Below, piece by piece: positions 28,190-43,308 of a stretch of 64,000 bases of DNA; within the stretch, counting starts at the first letter, position 1; the number at the start of each line of letters is the position of its first letter. The stretch is from Microbacterium sp. STN6 (lineage in GTDB: Bacteria; Actinomycetota; Actinomycetes; Actinomycetales; Microbacteriaceae). The stretch spans positions 1,054,001 through 1,118,000 of the forward strand of contig NZ_JAPMIT010000001.1 in NCBI RefSeq assembly GCF_026410545.1. Direction: 5' to 3'. Position numbers and translations under genes: made by a program. The notes beneath the pieces were generated by a model. It was not told the origin of the DNA. It saw only the letters and a list, made by a program, of their open reading frames with translations, and made no database searches.

Positions 28190-29394
28190 CCGAGTACCTC
28201 CAGTCCGGGCAGACGCTTACCCTCGAGGAACTCGAGGCTGGCGCCGCCGCCGGTCGAAATGTGGCCGAACTGGTCGTCGGCGAAGCCGAGCGCGCGCACG
28301 GCGGCGGCGGAGTCGCCACCGCCCACGACGCCGAGGCCGTCGACTTGGGTGAGCGCCTCGGCGATGGCGCGGGTGCCCGTGGCGAACGGGGCGAGCTCGA
28401 ACACGCCCATCGGGCCGTTCCAGAACACGGTGTGCGAGGCGCGGATGACGCCGGCAAACCGCTCGGCGGTCTCGGGCCCGATGTCGAGTCCGAGACCGGA
28501 TGCGCCCCAATCCGTGTCTTCGATGGCTTCCGCGGGGCGCACAACGTGCTCCGCGTCTGCCGCGAATTTCGAGGCCACGACCACGTCGGTTGGCAGCACG
28601 ATCTCGACGCCCAGCTGCTCGGCGCGCGTGAGGTATTCCTTCACGGTATCGAGCTGGTCGCTCTCGAGCAGGCTCGAGCCGACTTTGTGGCCGAGAGCGG
28701 CGAGGAAGGTGAAGAGCATGCCGCCGCCGATGAGCAGCGAGTTGACGCGCGGCAGCAGGTGATCGATCACGCCGAGCTTGTCCGAGACTTTCGAGCCTCC
28801 GAGCACCACCGTGTACGGCGCCTCGGGGTTCTCGGTAAGCCGATCGAGCACGTCGAGTTCGGCCTGGATGAGCAGGCCGGCGGCGCTGGGCAGCGCCTGG
28901 GCCAGCTCGTAGACGCTCGCCTGCTTGCGGTGCACGACGCCGAAGCCATCGGAGACGAAGGCGTCTGCGAGAGCGGCCAGCTTCGCGGCGAAGGCCGTAC
29001 GCTCGTCTTCGCTCTTGCTCGTCTCGCCCGGGTTGAAGCGCAGATTCTCGAGCAGAGCGACGTCACCGTCGCCGAGGGAGGCCACCGCATCCTGGGCGCC
29101 CGAACCGACCGTGTCGCGCGCGAACGTGACCGGCTTGCCGAGGAGCTCGCTGAGCCGCTGGGCGACCGGCGCGAGGCTGTAGCGCGCATCCGGCGCGCCG
29201 TCGGGCCGCCCGAGGTGGGAGACCACGACGACGCGCGCGCCCTGGTTGATGAGTGCGTTCAGCGTAGGCAGTGACGCTCGCACACGGCCATCGTCTGTGA
29301 TCACGCCGTCCTTCAGGGGGACGTTCAGATCACAGCGAACGATGACGCGCTTGCCTGCGAGCGAGCCCAGCGATTCAAGAGTGCGCAACGTCAC
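28180..29394 (-). CDS. pgk: Phosphoglycerate kinase
   Basis: 404 aa two-domain kinase making ATP from 1,3-bisphosphoglycerate. The N-terminal RVIVRCDLNVPL is the family signature, and the nucleotide-binding GGGDSAAAV is near the C-terminus. The start is GTG 29394, 20 bases after gapA. Part of gapA-pgk-tpiA. Confidence 0.96.
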   Translation of the reverse strand: MTLRTLESLGSLAGKRVIVRCDLNVPLKDGVITDDGRVRASLPTLNALINQGARVVVVSHLGRPDGAPDARYSLAPVAQRLSELLGKPVTFARDTVGSGAQDAVASLGDGDVALLENLRFNPGETSKSEDERTAFAAKLAALADAFVSDGFGVVHRKQASVYELAQALPSAAGLLIQAELDVLDRLTENPEAPYTVVLGGSKVSDKLGVIDHLLPRVNSLLIGGGMLFTFLAALGHKVGSSLLESDQLDTVKEYLTRAEQLGVEIVLPTDVVVASKFAADAEHVVRPAEAIEDTDWGASGLGLDIGPETAERFAGVIRASHTVFWNGPMGVFELAPFATGTRAIAEALTQVDGLGVVGGGDSAAAVRALGFADDQFGHISTGGGASLEFLEGKRLPGLEVLGWQ

Positions 29395-29413
29395 TGCTGT
29401 CGCCTTCGCGGTT

Positions 29414-31146
<1,733 letters not shown>

Positions 31147-31210
31147 TGCGTGGCCTCCTCGTTGTTCGTCGCGCACGATGTCTTCGCGCGCCGTTATGAG
31201 CGACATTTCG

Positions 31211-31216
31211 AGTCTA
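31211..31216 (-). promoter_or_regulatory. Candidate -10 box for sodA
   Basis: TAGACT on the minus strand, giving a leader of roughly 58 bases before the sodA ATG. The same hexamer precedes uvrA and uvrB. No convincing -35. Confidence 0.4.
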
Positions 31217-31247
31217 GTCGCGTCGTCTCACGCGCCTGGGGACGGCG

Positions 31248-32228
31248 TCACACGTCGTCAAGATCGGGCGGCAGGTTGGCATCCGTGCCCGGTATGCCCG
31301 TGTCTGCGGCCTTCTTGTCAGCCATGGCGAGAAGGCGACGGATGCGCCCCGCCACCGCGTCCTTCGTCATCGGCGGGTCGGCGTGATGCCCGAGCTCGTC
31401 GAGGCTGGAGTCTCGGAACGCGAGCCGCAGTTCGCCGGCGTAACGCAGGTGCGCCGGCGCATCCGTGTCGAGGATCTCGAGGGCACGCTCGACTCTGGCG
31501 CACGCCGCCACGGCGGCCTGGGCGGAGCGGCGCAGGTTGGCGTCGTCGAAGTTGACGAGGCGGTTGGCCGTGGCGCGCACCTCGCGGCGCATGCGCAGTT
31601 CCTGCCAGCTGGCGACCGTGGTGAGCGCGCCCATGTGCGTGAGCATGGTGCCGATGGCGTCGCCGTCGCGAATGACGACACGGTGCACGCCGCGCACCTC
31701 GCGTGCCTTCGCCGCGACGCTGAGACGCCCGGCGGCTCCGACGAGAGCCATGGCAGCCTCGTTGCCCGGACAGGTGACCTCGAGCGCCGCGGACCTGCCG
31801 GGGTCGGTGAGTGAGCCGTGGGCGAGGAACGCGCCGCGCCAGACGGCGGCGAGCTCGTCTCGCGTGCCCGTGGTCAGGCGGTTGGGCAGGCCGCGGATGG
31901 GCCGTCGTCTCGCGTCGAGCAGGCCCGTCTGCCTGGCCAGGGTCTCTCCCCCGTCGAGCACGCGCACGAGGTACTGGTTGCCGCGGCGGATGCCGGAGGC
32001 CGAGATGACGGAAACCTCGCTGCGCACGCCGTAGAGCTCGGCGAGGCTCTTGCGCACGCGCTTGGCCAGCTCGGGGCTGTCGAGCTCGCTCTCGACGGCG
32101 ATGCGGCCGGAGATGAGGTGCAGGCCGCCGGAGAAGCGGAGGATGGCGGCGAGTTCAGCGGCACGGACGGTGTTCTTGCTGACCTCGAGGCCGGCAAGCT
32201 CCTGCTTGACGTCCTGGGTGAGTGCCAC
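31248..32228 (-). CDS. whiA: Sporulation/cell-division regulator WhiA
   Basis: 326 aa DNA-binding protein with an N-terminal LAGLIDADG-like fold and a C-terminal helix-turn-helix, found across Gram-positives. Conserved stretches are [13 protein letters not shown] near residue 27 and CLGNE-like [10 protein letters not shown] in the middle; the C-terminal HTH contains [23 protein letters not shown] region features. In non-sporulating actinobacteria it is linked to division and chromosome segregation. The start is GTG 32228, six bases after AGGAG. Confidence 0.92.
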   Translation of the reverse strand: MALTQDVKQELAGLEVSKNTVRAAELAAILRFSGGLHLISGRIAVESELDSPELAKRVRKSLAELYGVRSEVSVISASGIRRGNQYLVRVLDGGETLARQTGLLDARRRPIRGLPNRLTTGTRDELAAVWRGAFLAHGSLTDPGRSAALEVTCPGNEAAMALVGAAGRLSVAAKAREVRGVHRVVIRDGDAIGTMLTHMGALTTVASWQELRMRREVRATANRLVNFDDANLRRSAQAAVAACARVERALEILDTDAPAHLRYAGELRLAFRDSSLDELGHHADPPMTKDAVAGRIRRLLAMADKKAADTGIPGTDANLPPDLDDV

Positions 32229-32292
32229 GGCGATCTCCTACTTCTGCGTTGCCAACGCGTGTTGTCTTGCGCAGCGGCACGGTATGGCCGCG

Positions 32293-33171
32293 CTACTCCC
32301 GGCCGAGGTCGCGGTGCTTGACACTCGCGGCCACCGTGGGCAGGGAATCCAGCCGTCTGCCGATCTCTTCGACGATGGCGACGGAGCGGTGTTTTCCGCC
32401 AGTGCAGCCTATCGCGATCGTGGCGTGACGCTTGTTCTCACGCTGGTAGCCGTCGAGCACGATGCGCAGCACTCGCTCATACGCGTCGACGAATTCCGTG
32501 GCGCCGTGCTGGGCGAGCACGTAGTCGGAGACGACGCCGTCGAGCCCGGTGTGCGAGCGCAGCTCTGGCACCCAGAACGGGTTGGGCAGGAAGCGTGCAT
32601 CCGCCACCATGTCGGCGTCTGCCGGCAGACCGTATTTGAAGCCGAAGCTCATGACCGTGACCTGCACGCCCGCCGCGTTCTCCGCCGCGAAAGCCGCCTG
32701 GATCTCGGTCGCGAGCTGGTGGATGTTGAGGTCGGAGGTGTCGATCACGAGATCGCTCGACTCGCGGATCTCGCGCAGTCTGGCTCGTTCGGCGGTGATG
32801 CCGTCGAGGATCGTGCCGTCGCCCTGCAACGGGTGCGGTCGGCGCACGGCCTCGAACCGCCTCACGAGCGTCTCGTCTGTGGCATCCATGAAAAGGATGC
32901 GCACGTGCGTGCCGTCGCGCAGGCTCTGCACGATCTCCTGCAGGTCGGCGAAGAAGTCGCGGCCGCGCACGTCGACGACGGCCGCCACCCGAGGCAGCTG
33001 CGACCCTGCCCTGCCCGCGAGATCCATGAGCGGGCGCAGCATGAGCGGCGGCAGGTTGTCGACGACGTACCAGTCGAGATCTTCCAGGGCGTTTGCGACC
33101 GTCGATCTGCCGGCACCGGACATGCCGGTGACGATGAGCATCTCCTGGCGTTCGACGGGCTCCGTGGTCAT
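32293..33171 (-). CDS. rapZ: RapZ/YvcJ family nucleotide-binding protein
   Basis: 292 aa P-loop protein. Walker A is GMSGAGRST near residue 14 (Arg in place of the common Lys, seen in other actinobacterial members), and the C-terminal [10 protein letters not shown] motif is diagnostic. In E. coli RapZ controls GlmS through small RNAs; in actinobacteria its role is less clear. I start at ATG 33171 behind GTGAGG; a TTG at 33210 would add 13 residues. The usual next gene, yvcK, is missing here and whiA follows after 64 bases. Confidence 0.9.
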   Translation of the reverse strand: MTTEPVERQEMLIVTGMSGAGRSTVANALEDLDWYVVDNLPPLMLRPLMDLAGRAGSQLPRVAAVVDVRGRDFFADLQEIVQSLRDGTHVRILFMDATDETLVRRFEAVRRPHPLQGDGTILDGITAERARLREIRESSDLVIDTSDLNIHQLATEIQAAFAAENAAGVQVTVMSFGFKYGLPADADMVADARFLPNPFWVPELRSHTGLDGVVSDYVLAQHGATEFVDAYERVLRIVLDGYQRENKRHATIAIGCTGGKHRSVAIVEEIGRRLDSLPTVAASVKHRDLGRE

Positions 33172-33212
33172 GATGGCCTCACTGCTCGGGTGGTCGATGA
33201 GTCGAGACAAGC

Positions 33213-35221
33213 CTACCGAGTGCCGAGGCGTTCCCGGATGGAGTCGGCGAGCCTCGGGCCGATGCCGCTGACCTCGGAGATGTCGTGCGCGGTGGCCTGG
33301 CGTAGCCGGGCCACGGATCCGAAGTGCGTGAGAAGCGCCTTGACGCGCGCGGGCCCGAGGCCGGGAATCTCGCCGAGCACGGTGGCGATGTCGCGCTTGC
33401 GCCTCGCCCGCTGGTAGGTGATGGCGAAGCGGTGCGCCTCGTCGCGGATGCGCTGGATCATGAAGAGCGCGTCGCTGTTGCGCGGCAGGATGACGGGATA
33501 GTCGTCGTCGGGCAGCCAGAGCTCTTCGAGGCGCTTGGCGATGCCGACCAGCTGGATGCCGGTCACACCCGACTCGTCGAGCGCCCGCTTCGCCGCCGCG
33601 ACCTGCGGCTGGCCACCGTCGACGATGAGGAGGTTCGGCGGCGACGAGAACTTGCGCCGGCGGCGCTGCTCCGCGAGGTCGGGGTCGACCACGGGCTCGG
33701 TCGACGTGTCGAGTTCGGTGGTGGGCTCGAGTTCGGTGGTGGGCTCGAGTTCGGTGGTTGTTTCGAGTTCGGTGGGCTCGAGTTCGGTGTTGGTTTCGAG
33801 CTCGGTAGCGGTCGCCTCGGCCGCGCCATGCCGGAGGTACGCGAGCCGCCTGGTGAGCACCTGGTGGATCGACTCGGTGTCGTCACTGGATTCGGGGATG
33901 GAGAAGCGCCGGTACTGGTCTTTGCGCGGCAGGCCGTCTTCGAACACCACCATGGAGGCCACGATGTTGGTGCCGGAGAGGTGGGAGACGTCGTAGCACT
34001 CCATGCGCAGGGGCGCGTCGCTCATGCCGAGTGCCTCCTGGATGTCGGTGAGCGCCTGCGAACGAGCGACGAAGTCGGAGCTGCGCCGCGTCTTGTAGAG
34101 CACGAGCGCGTTCTTCGCGTTGAGGGTGGCGGTCTGCGCGAGCGCCGCCTTCTCGCCACGCTGGGCGACGTGCAGGCTCACGCGGCCGGCCGTGGGCTCG
34201 TCTAGGCGCCGGCGATCGGTGAGCCACCTCTCCAGCTCGGCCGCGTCGTCCGGCAGCACCGGCACCATGATCTGCCGCGGCGGCGCTTCGCCGTCGTAGG
34301 CGTTCTGCAGCACCGTCTCGGTGAGCTCGGCGACCGAGACGTCGAGCTCCTTGTCGACGAGGAAGCTTCGCACACCGCGGATGCGCCCTCCCCGCACAAT
34401 GAACTGCTGCACGGCGGCCGCGAGCTCGTCGTCTGCGATGCCGAACACGTCGGCGTCGACCCGGTCGGAGAGCACGACCGCGCTCTTCTCCATGGCGGCC
34501 GTCAGGGCCTGGACGGCGTCGCGGTGACGGGCGGCGCTCTCGAAGTCGAGAGACTTCGAGGCATCCTGCATCTTGGTCGTGAGCTGGTGGATGTACCGGG
34601 TGTCGTTGCCGGCCATGAAGGAGACGAAGTCGTCGGCGATGGCTCGGTGCGCCTCGGGCGTGACGCGGCCGACGCACGGGGCCGAGCATTTGCCGATGTC
34701 AGCGAGCAGGCACGGCCTGCCGGTGAGCTGCGCGCGCCGGAACACGCCGTCCGAGCAGCTGCGCATGGGGAACGCCTTGAGCATGAGGTCAACCGTGTCG
34801 CGGATGGCCCACACCTTCGTGTATGGGCCGAAATAGCGGGCGCCCTTGATGGCACGGTTGCGGGTGACAAGAACACGCGGGATCTCGTCGCCCAGGGTGA
34901 CGGCCAGGTACGGGTAGCTCTTGTCGTCCTTGAACTGCACGTTGAATGGCGGGTTGAACTCCTTGATCCACGTGTATTCGAGCTGCAGCGCCTCGAACTC
35001 GGTGCCGACGACGGTCCACTCGACGCTCGCCGCGGTCGTCACCATCTTGCGGGTGCGCTCGTGCAGGCTGCGCAGCGGCTGGAAGTAGTTGCTGAGGCGG
35101 GAGCGCAGGTTCTTGGCCTTGCCGACGTAGAGCACGCGGCGGTTCGCATCGCGGAAACGGTAGACGCCCGGCTGCGTGGGAATCTCCCCCGCCTTGGGCC
35201 GGTAGCTCACCGTATCGGCCA

Positions 35222-35222
<1 letters not shown>
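33213..35222 (-). CDS. uvrC: Excinuclease ABC subunit C (UvrC)
   Basis: 669 aa nuclease of nucleotide excision repair making both incisions around damage. It has the N-terminal GIY-YIG domain ([23 protein letters not shown], in parts), the UvrB-binding UVR motif around residues 205-240, the RNase H-like C-terminal nuclease ([10 protein letters not shown] and [11 protein letters not shown]) and terminal helix-hairpin-helix repeats. Odd feature: a Thr-Glu-Leu-Glu-Pro repeat linker lies within the nuclease domain before LLIVDGG. The ATG shares one base with the uvrA stop. Confidence 0.95.
33711..33803 (-). repeat. Acidic TTELEP repeat region inside uvrC
   Basis: An 18-base unit close to GAGTTCGGTGGTGGGCTC (plus-strand reading) repeats with variations, encoding [11 protein letters not shown]-type hexapeptides, about six units. 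It falls in the variable linker between the two halves of the UvrC nuclease domain. Confidence 0.85.
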
Positions 35223-38119
<2,897 letters not shown>

Positions 38120-38125
38120 CACACG

Positions 38126-38131
38126 AGTCTA
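38126..38131 (-). promoter_or_regulatory. Leaderless -10 box for uvrA
   Basis: TAGACT on the minus strand, six bases before GTG 38119. No Shine-Dalgarno sequence is present. Confidence 0.45.
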
Positions 38132-38174
38132 TTGAGTGCCACTGACATTTCGATGCGAACGGGCCCCGCTGTCA

Positions 38175-38190
38175 GCGAACACACGTACGA
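38175..38190 (-). promoter_or_regulatory. Candidate LexA (SOS) box upstream of uvrA
   Basis: Read on the minus strand the site is TCGTACGTGTGTTCGC. It matches 10 of the 12 fixed positions of the actinobacterial/Gram-positive SOS consensus TCGAAC-N4-GTTCGA. It lies about 45-60 bases before the -10 box of uvrA, a little far upstream for simple occlusion, so binding is a prediction. Confidence 0.4.
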
Positions 38191-38259
38191 AAGAGCGGAT
38201 GCGCATCCGCGCGCCGCATGCGGAGCTTCGTTCGAGCGGGCTCGGCGGGCGGCCTCGGC

Positions 38260-38350
38260 GAGCGGGCGACTCGAGCGGGCGACTCGAGCGGGCGACTCGA
38301 GCGGGCGACTCGCGCGGGCGACTCGAGCGGGCGACTCGAGCGGGCGACTC
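38260..38350. repeat. Seven tandem 13-bp units upstream of uvrA
   Basis: Seven head-to-tail copies of GAGCGGGCGACTC (one copy begins GCG instead of GAG), then a partial copy. They fill the gap between the end of the 38375-38923 membrane gene and the uvrA promoter. There are no spacers, so it is a minisatellite-type array. Confidence 0.92.
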
Positions 38351-38374
38351 GCGCGGCATCGTCTTGTACGCCGC

Positions 38375-38923
38375 TCACCCCTGCCGGCGCAGGAACGGCA
38401 CGGCCAACACCGCGGCGAGCGCGAGCAGGGCAACGCCGGCGATGACGCTCGCGTACGGGAGCCGCGCCGCGGGAACGAGCAGCAGCACCACGATGGCGAG
38501 CACCTGCGCGGCCGCCTGCAGCCCGGCGAAGCGCAGCAGCGGGCGCACGAGGACGGCAGGCTGCACTCGCGCGGATGCCGACATGTCGAGCGTCAGGGTC
38601 GCCAGCACGTGGAGGAGATGCGTGCCCGCGAGTACGAGAGCGAATTCGAGCGTATAGCCGACGATGCCCGACCACAGGGTGCCGAGGGTCACGAGGCCGA
38701 TGAGCAGCCAGGACGCCATGACGCGGGGTCGCACCGCCGCGGCGAGGGCGAACACGGCCGCGAGGATGAGCCAGAAGTCGCGCAGCTCGAGCGCCGCGAC
38801 GGCGAGGGAGAGTGCGGCGATGGCAAGGCGCACGACGAGGGCCGGCAGCAGGGGCCCGAGCCGCGGAGCCATCGACAGCTCGACCCTGTTCTCGGCGGGC
38901 CGTGGCGCATTCAGGGTGGTCAT
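38375..38923 (-). CDS. Membrane protein of the MoxR/DUF58 operon, unknown function
   Basis: 182 aa with about five hydrophobic helices and a short polar N-terminus. I do not recognise a named family. Its ATG overlaps the stop of the DUF58 gene (ATGA), so it is the last gene of the operon. The hydrophobic stretches ALRL-free core around 25-165 suggest an integral membrane protein and no catalytic motif was seen. The tandem 13-bp array lies just after its stop. Confidence 0.75.
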   Translation of the reverse strand: MTTLNAPRPAENRVELSMAPRLGPLLPALVVRLAIAALSLAVAALELRDFWLILAAVFALAAAVRPRVMASWLLIGLVTLGTLWSGIVGYTLEFALVLAGTHLLHVLATLTLDMSASARVQPAVLVRPLLRFAGLQAAAQVLAIVVLLLVPAARLPYASVIAGVALLALAAVLAVPFLRRQG

Positions 38924-40235
38924 CGGGCGCCTCTCCCCCGCAGTCGTGCGAGCGAGCGGAGCGCCGCGGCCCGGGACGACGACGCGGAGTCCTGCCACTC
39001 CAGCCTCTCCACGCCGGTCGCGGCGAGGTCGCGCATGCGGTCGTCGCGCTCCATCATGACGACGCGGTGCGCGAGGGCGCCCTGCCTGCTTAGCCGGGAG
39101 AGATTCGGCCGGGGCAGTGTGTCGACGGCGAGCACACGGTGGCCCGCGGCGCGCCAGAGCGCCGCCATCCGTGCCGTCTCGTCGTCGAGGAACGTGGAGA
39201 AGACCCACACGAGCGTGCCGGGCGGGATGAGGGGCGCGCGCAGGCGGTACGGGGACGCACCAGACGGCTGCGTCAGTTCGACGGCGCGCAGCACGCGTTG
39301 CAGGTGTCGGTTTCCGCCGCCGGGGGCGATGACCCGGCTGGGCGACGCGAGATCCTGGAACCCGACGCGGTCGCCCGCCTGCACATACGCGGCGGCGATG
39401 GAGGAGGCGGCGGTGCGGGCGATGTCCATGGAGCCGAGCCCCTTGCCGTGCGCCGTTCCGCGGCTCCAATCGGCGACGTTCTCGCCCACGTCGTCGCGAC
39501 TGTCGACGACCAGCATGAGCGTGACGTCCGCCGTGGCGTTACTGCGGCGCACGTACAGATCACCGGGCGAGGAGCCGCGCCGGGCGGTGGTCTTCCAGTC
39601 GATGCGGCGCAGGCGGTCGCCGGGGGCGAAGAGGTGGATGTCGCGGAACTCACCGCCGTCGCCGGGACGCGACGAGTCGTGCGTGCCGGTGAGGCCCGTG
39701 AGGCGGCGGGGCAGCGGCAGGGAGCCGATCGGGAGGAGCTTCGGCGCCACGCTGCCGCGCACGACGATCTCGGGCGAGGGCTCGCCGAGCGCCTGCCCGC
39801 CCGCGCCGATGGCGCGAGAGGCGAGGCGCACCATCTCCTGCGGGCCGGAGTGCAGCACGGGCAGGGATCCGGTGATGCGCCGGGCGGCGGCGCGCGTGAC
39901 GATCACGTCGGACGGCGCCGTGGCGAGCAGCGAGAGGCGCAGCTGCATGGCCTCGACGTCGGGCGCGGCGGCGATCTCGATGCCGTACTCGAGCCGAGAA
40001 TCCTCCGCCCGGCCGCCGACGTCGGCGTGCAGGGTGATGGGGCCCGGCGCCGGGCGGCGCAGGCGGGTGAGGGCGACGGATGCCGCCAGCGGCAGCGCGA
40101 CGAGTACCGTCTGCGGGCTCCCCCAGAGCAGGCCCGCGGCCGCGCCGAGGACGGCGACGATGACCGCCGCGGGCACGGCGGCGGAGACGGCCCAGAGCGG
40201 CCAGTGGCGGGCCTCGGCGCTGGCTGCCGTGGCCG

Positions 40236-40239
<4 letters not shown>
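38920..40239 (-). CDS. DUF58 domain-containing protein
   Basis: 439 aa. Two N-terminal membrane helices (about 12-50), then a beta-rich region, then the DUF58 core with the diagnostic FAPGDRLRRIDWKTTARRG near residue 230, and a VWA-like part beginning LMLVVDSRDD. DUF58 proteins pair with MoxR ATPases in chaperone or assembly-type systems at the membrane; the target is not known. Start overlaps the MoxR stop (ATGA). Confidence 0.88.
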
Positions 40240-41245
<1,006 letters not shown>

Positions 41246-41249
<4 letters not shown>

Positions 41250-41782
41250 GTGCGTTTCTCCGTCGGTGTTGCGCCGGCGTCTGCCGGGAGTCGGTCGATG
41301 GCGTCGAGGCAGGCGGCCACGGCGGCGATGCGCGGGGGCGCCCCCGGCGGGCGCAGCACGTGCAGCGCACGGCGGCCGAGCAGATGCTCGATGGCCGGGC
41401 GGTCGGTGGGCTCATCGAGACTGAGGCCGAGGCGCCCCAGGCGGCGATCGGCGATTGACTGGATACGGCGCAGCCCCTCGGCCGCGATGCCCGCCCTGCC
41501 GGGGCGCAGCGACCAGGAGAGCCGCGTCACGTCGCGCCGGACGCCCTCGTGCGGTTGCTCCTCGTCGTCGGGGGCCCAGGCCGGGTGGTCCTCGCGCGGC
41601 ACGGCGATCCAGACGACGCCGAGCGCGGCGATCGCGATCGACACAGTGGCGGCGTGGCCGGCATCCATGCCGATGTACCAGAAGAGCGCGCCGATGGCGG
41701 CGCTCGCGAGAACGAGCAGGATGGCCCGGCGGCGCAGCGGTCGCCGCAGAAGGGGGCCGAGGCCGCGTGCGTCGTCGCTCAT
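41246..41782 (-). CDS. Two-helix membrane protein of the MoxR/DUF58 operon
   Basis: 178 aa. Two hydrophobic helices near residues 18-60, then a hydrophilic, arginine-rich cytoplasmic part with no motif that I recognise. Both ends overlap neighbours by ATGA (DUF4129 upstream, MoxR downstream), so a role in the same membrane complex is likely. Function unknown. Confidence 0.78.
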
Positions 41783-42507
41783 GCGCGCCCTCCGGCGGCG
41801 GTGCCGGCCTCACTGCGCCAGGATTCGGAGAGCGCGGCGAGGGCCGAGCGTGCGGCGGCGATGTCGCTCGGCTCGGCGCTCTGGCCGCCGAAGCGCACGC
41901 GCTCGTAGAGGCCGAGCAGCGCGTCGATGTGCGGCTCGTCCGCCGGGGAGCGGCCGATCATGCGCCGGGTGAATTCGGTGGGCGTCTCGGCGCGGCCGCG
42001 CTGGATCCCGGCATCGGCCGCCGCCTCTTCGAGGCCCAGCCAGGCGGCGACGATGGCATCGGACGGCGCCCGGTCGGAGGCGAGGATCGACATGGCCGCG
42101 GCGAGCCCCCGTTGCACCACCGGCGCTTCGGGAAGCGGCTGCTGCTCCTCGGTCGGCGGCTCACTCGCGGCGCCGATGTCGACGTCTCCCTCCCCCGGCG
42201 CCTCGGTCGGCGGGCGGCCGCGCCACCACCGGGCAACGAGCAGCAGGACGATGGCGAGCACCACGCCGGCGATGACCCAGAGCAGCCACGAGAGGTCGAT
42301 GCCGGTCGGCGCGTGCGCACCAGCCTGAGGGTGCAGGGTGGCCTGCCCGCTCGCCTGGGGCCGGGGCGGGATCGGTGTCGATTGCGGCACGCGGATGTGC
42401 GGCACCCAGCGCAGTCCGGTGAAGCGCGGCGCATCCTGCAGTGCCGCGCCGAGCACCACGACGATCCCGAGCAGCACACACGCGGCGACCGCCACGGCGC
42501 GCTTCAC
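41779..42507 (-). CDS. DUF4129 domain-containing membrane protein
   Basis: 242 aa. An N-terminal helix or signal anchor (about 1-22), a Pro-rich extracytoplasmic segment, a second helix near 75-95, then the cytoplasmic DUF4129 region with ETPTEFTRRM and YERVRFGG, the characteristic C-terminal motif. First gene of the operon. The start is GTG 42507, six bases after GGAGGG. Function unknown; often next to transglutaminase-like or MoxR genes. Confidence 0.83.
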   Translation of the reverse strand: MKRAVAVAACVLLGIVVVLGAALQDAPRFTGLRWVPHIRVPQSTPIPPRPQASGQATLHPQAGAHAPTGIDLSWLLWVIAGVVLAIVLLLVARWWRGRPPTEAPGEGDVDIGAASEPPTEEQQPLPEAPVVQRGLAAAMSILASDRAPSDAIVAAWLGLEEAAADAGIQRGRAETPTEFTRRMIGRSPADEPHIDALLGLYERVRFGGQSAEPSDIAAARSALAALSESWRSEAGTAAGGRA

Positions 42508-42587
42508 GCGGGCCCTCCCGCCGCGGCACCGGGGACGGTGGCCTTCCTGGCGGAGGCGGCGGCGTTGCTCACGGTCTCACCGTATCA

Positions 42588-42643
42588 ATCAGGCATGTCC
42601 GGCCTTCTCCATTTGGCGCAGGTCGCGCTTGAGGTCGGAGAGT
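42588..42643 (-). pseudogene. Detached copy of the uvrB 3' end
   Basis: Matches the true uvrB end (44247-44302) at 53 of 56 positions in the same orientation. It encodes [17 protein letters not shown] plus the stop, exactly the UvrB C-terminus, and the differences in coding positions are synonymous (AGC to TCC for Ser, GGC to GGA for Gly). Upstream similarity ends. It lies between the DUF4129 gene and the low-GC insert, as expected for one flank of an insertion at uvrB. Confidence 0.85.
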
Positions 42644-42699
42644 GTGTCCGCAGCGGTCAGCGGGAGATTCTTACCGGCGGCAACTGGCGCCAAGTCTAT

Positions 42700-43308
42700 T
42701 CAATGGCGCCCGCCGGCGGCCGATGTTCTCGCCCCTCTTAACGATCGTGCGAGGAATGTGAGCTGGACAAGAAGCGGTATTGCATAGGCAGCGGTGATGA
42801 AGAGTAGCGTCCATACGCTGGTCGGGGGCGCAGGGTGCACGGAATAGGCGTCCGCACCAAAGTAGAAATGTCCTTCGCTACGCACCGGTATGCCCAGGAA
42901 GAGCCACGCACCAAGCAGCCCGCCGGGCCAGATGAGTGTGCAGGCAATTTTGTTCAAGAGGGTTCGAGACTTGCTGGCCCACAACATGACCAGACCGACG
43001 ATCCAACCAACTCCAAGGAGAAGGCCACCCACGAGCAGCAGAGTTGTGACAGCTATCTCGTAGAAAATGGAGCTCTTTCGCCTCCATCCACTGGCATTCC
43101 TTGAATGCGCCTCCTCTGAAACGGTGAGTGGGTCACCGAGCTTCTGCAGGACTTCTTCCACTGGATGTCCGGAGCTCATCGCAATCGAAATGTGCTCCAC
43201 CACGCTCTCAACGATCTCCCTCCTGTCCCTCACCGGAAGGTCGAGAAGGTCGGCATCCAACTCGTCGAGATAACGCCGAGCGCGCGAATCGTTGATCGAA
43301 CTCTTCAC
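42700..43308 (-). CDS. HAAS (DUF1700-like) domain membrane protein
   Basis: 202 aa. Residues about 7-60 match the HAAS/DUF1700 helical domain: a YLDELDADLLDLP start, RREIVESVVEHI, then LGDP. After it come about four membrane helices. Such proteins are usually encoded with a PadR regulator, as here, and may sense envelope stress or act as anti-regulators. I start at GTG 43308, which overlaps the padR stop (GTGA) and sits seven bases after GGAG. Base composition is lower in G+C than the surroundings (a hand count of 42781-43140 gives about 58%). Confidence 0.75.
   Translation of the reverse strand: MKSSINDSRARRYLDELDADLLDLPVRDRREIVESVVEHISIAMSSGHPVEEVLQKLGDPLTVSEEAHSRNASGWRRKSSIFYEIAVTTLLLVGGLLLGVGWIVGLVMLWASKSRTLLNKIACTLIWPGGLLGAWLFLGIPVRSEGHFYFGADAYSVHPAPPTSVWTLLFITAAYAIPLLVQLTFLARSLRGARTSAAGGRH

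Noticed and set aside
38260-38350. Possible CRISPR array
   Set aside because: The 13-bp units are directly adjacent with no unique spacers, and no cas genes are present.
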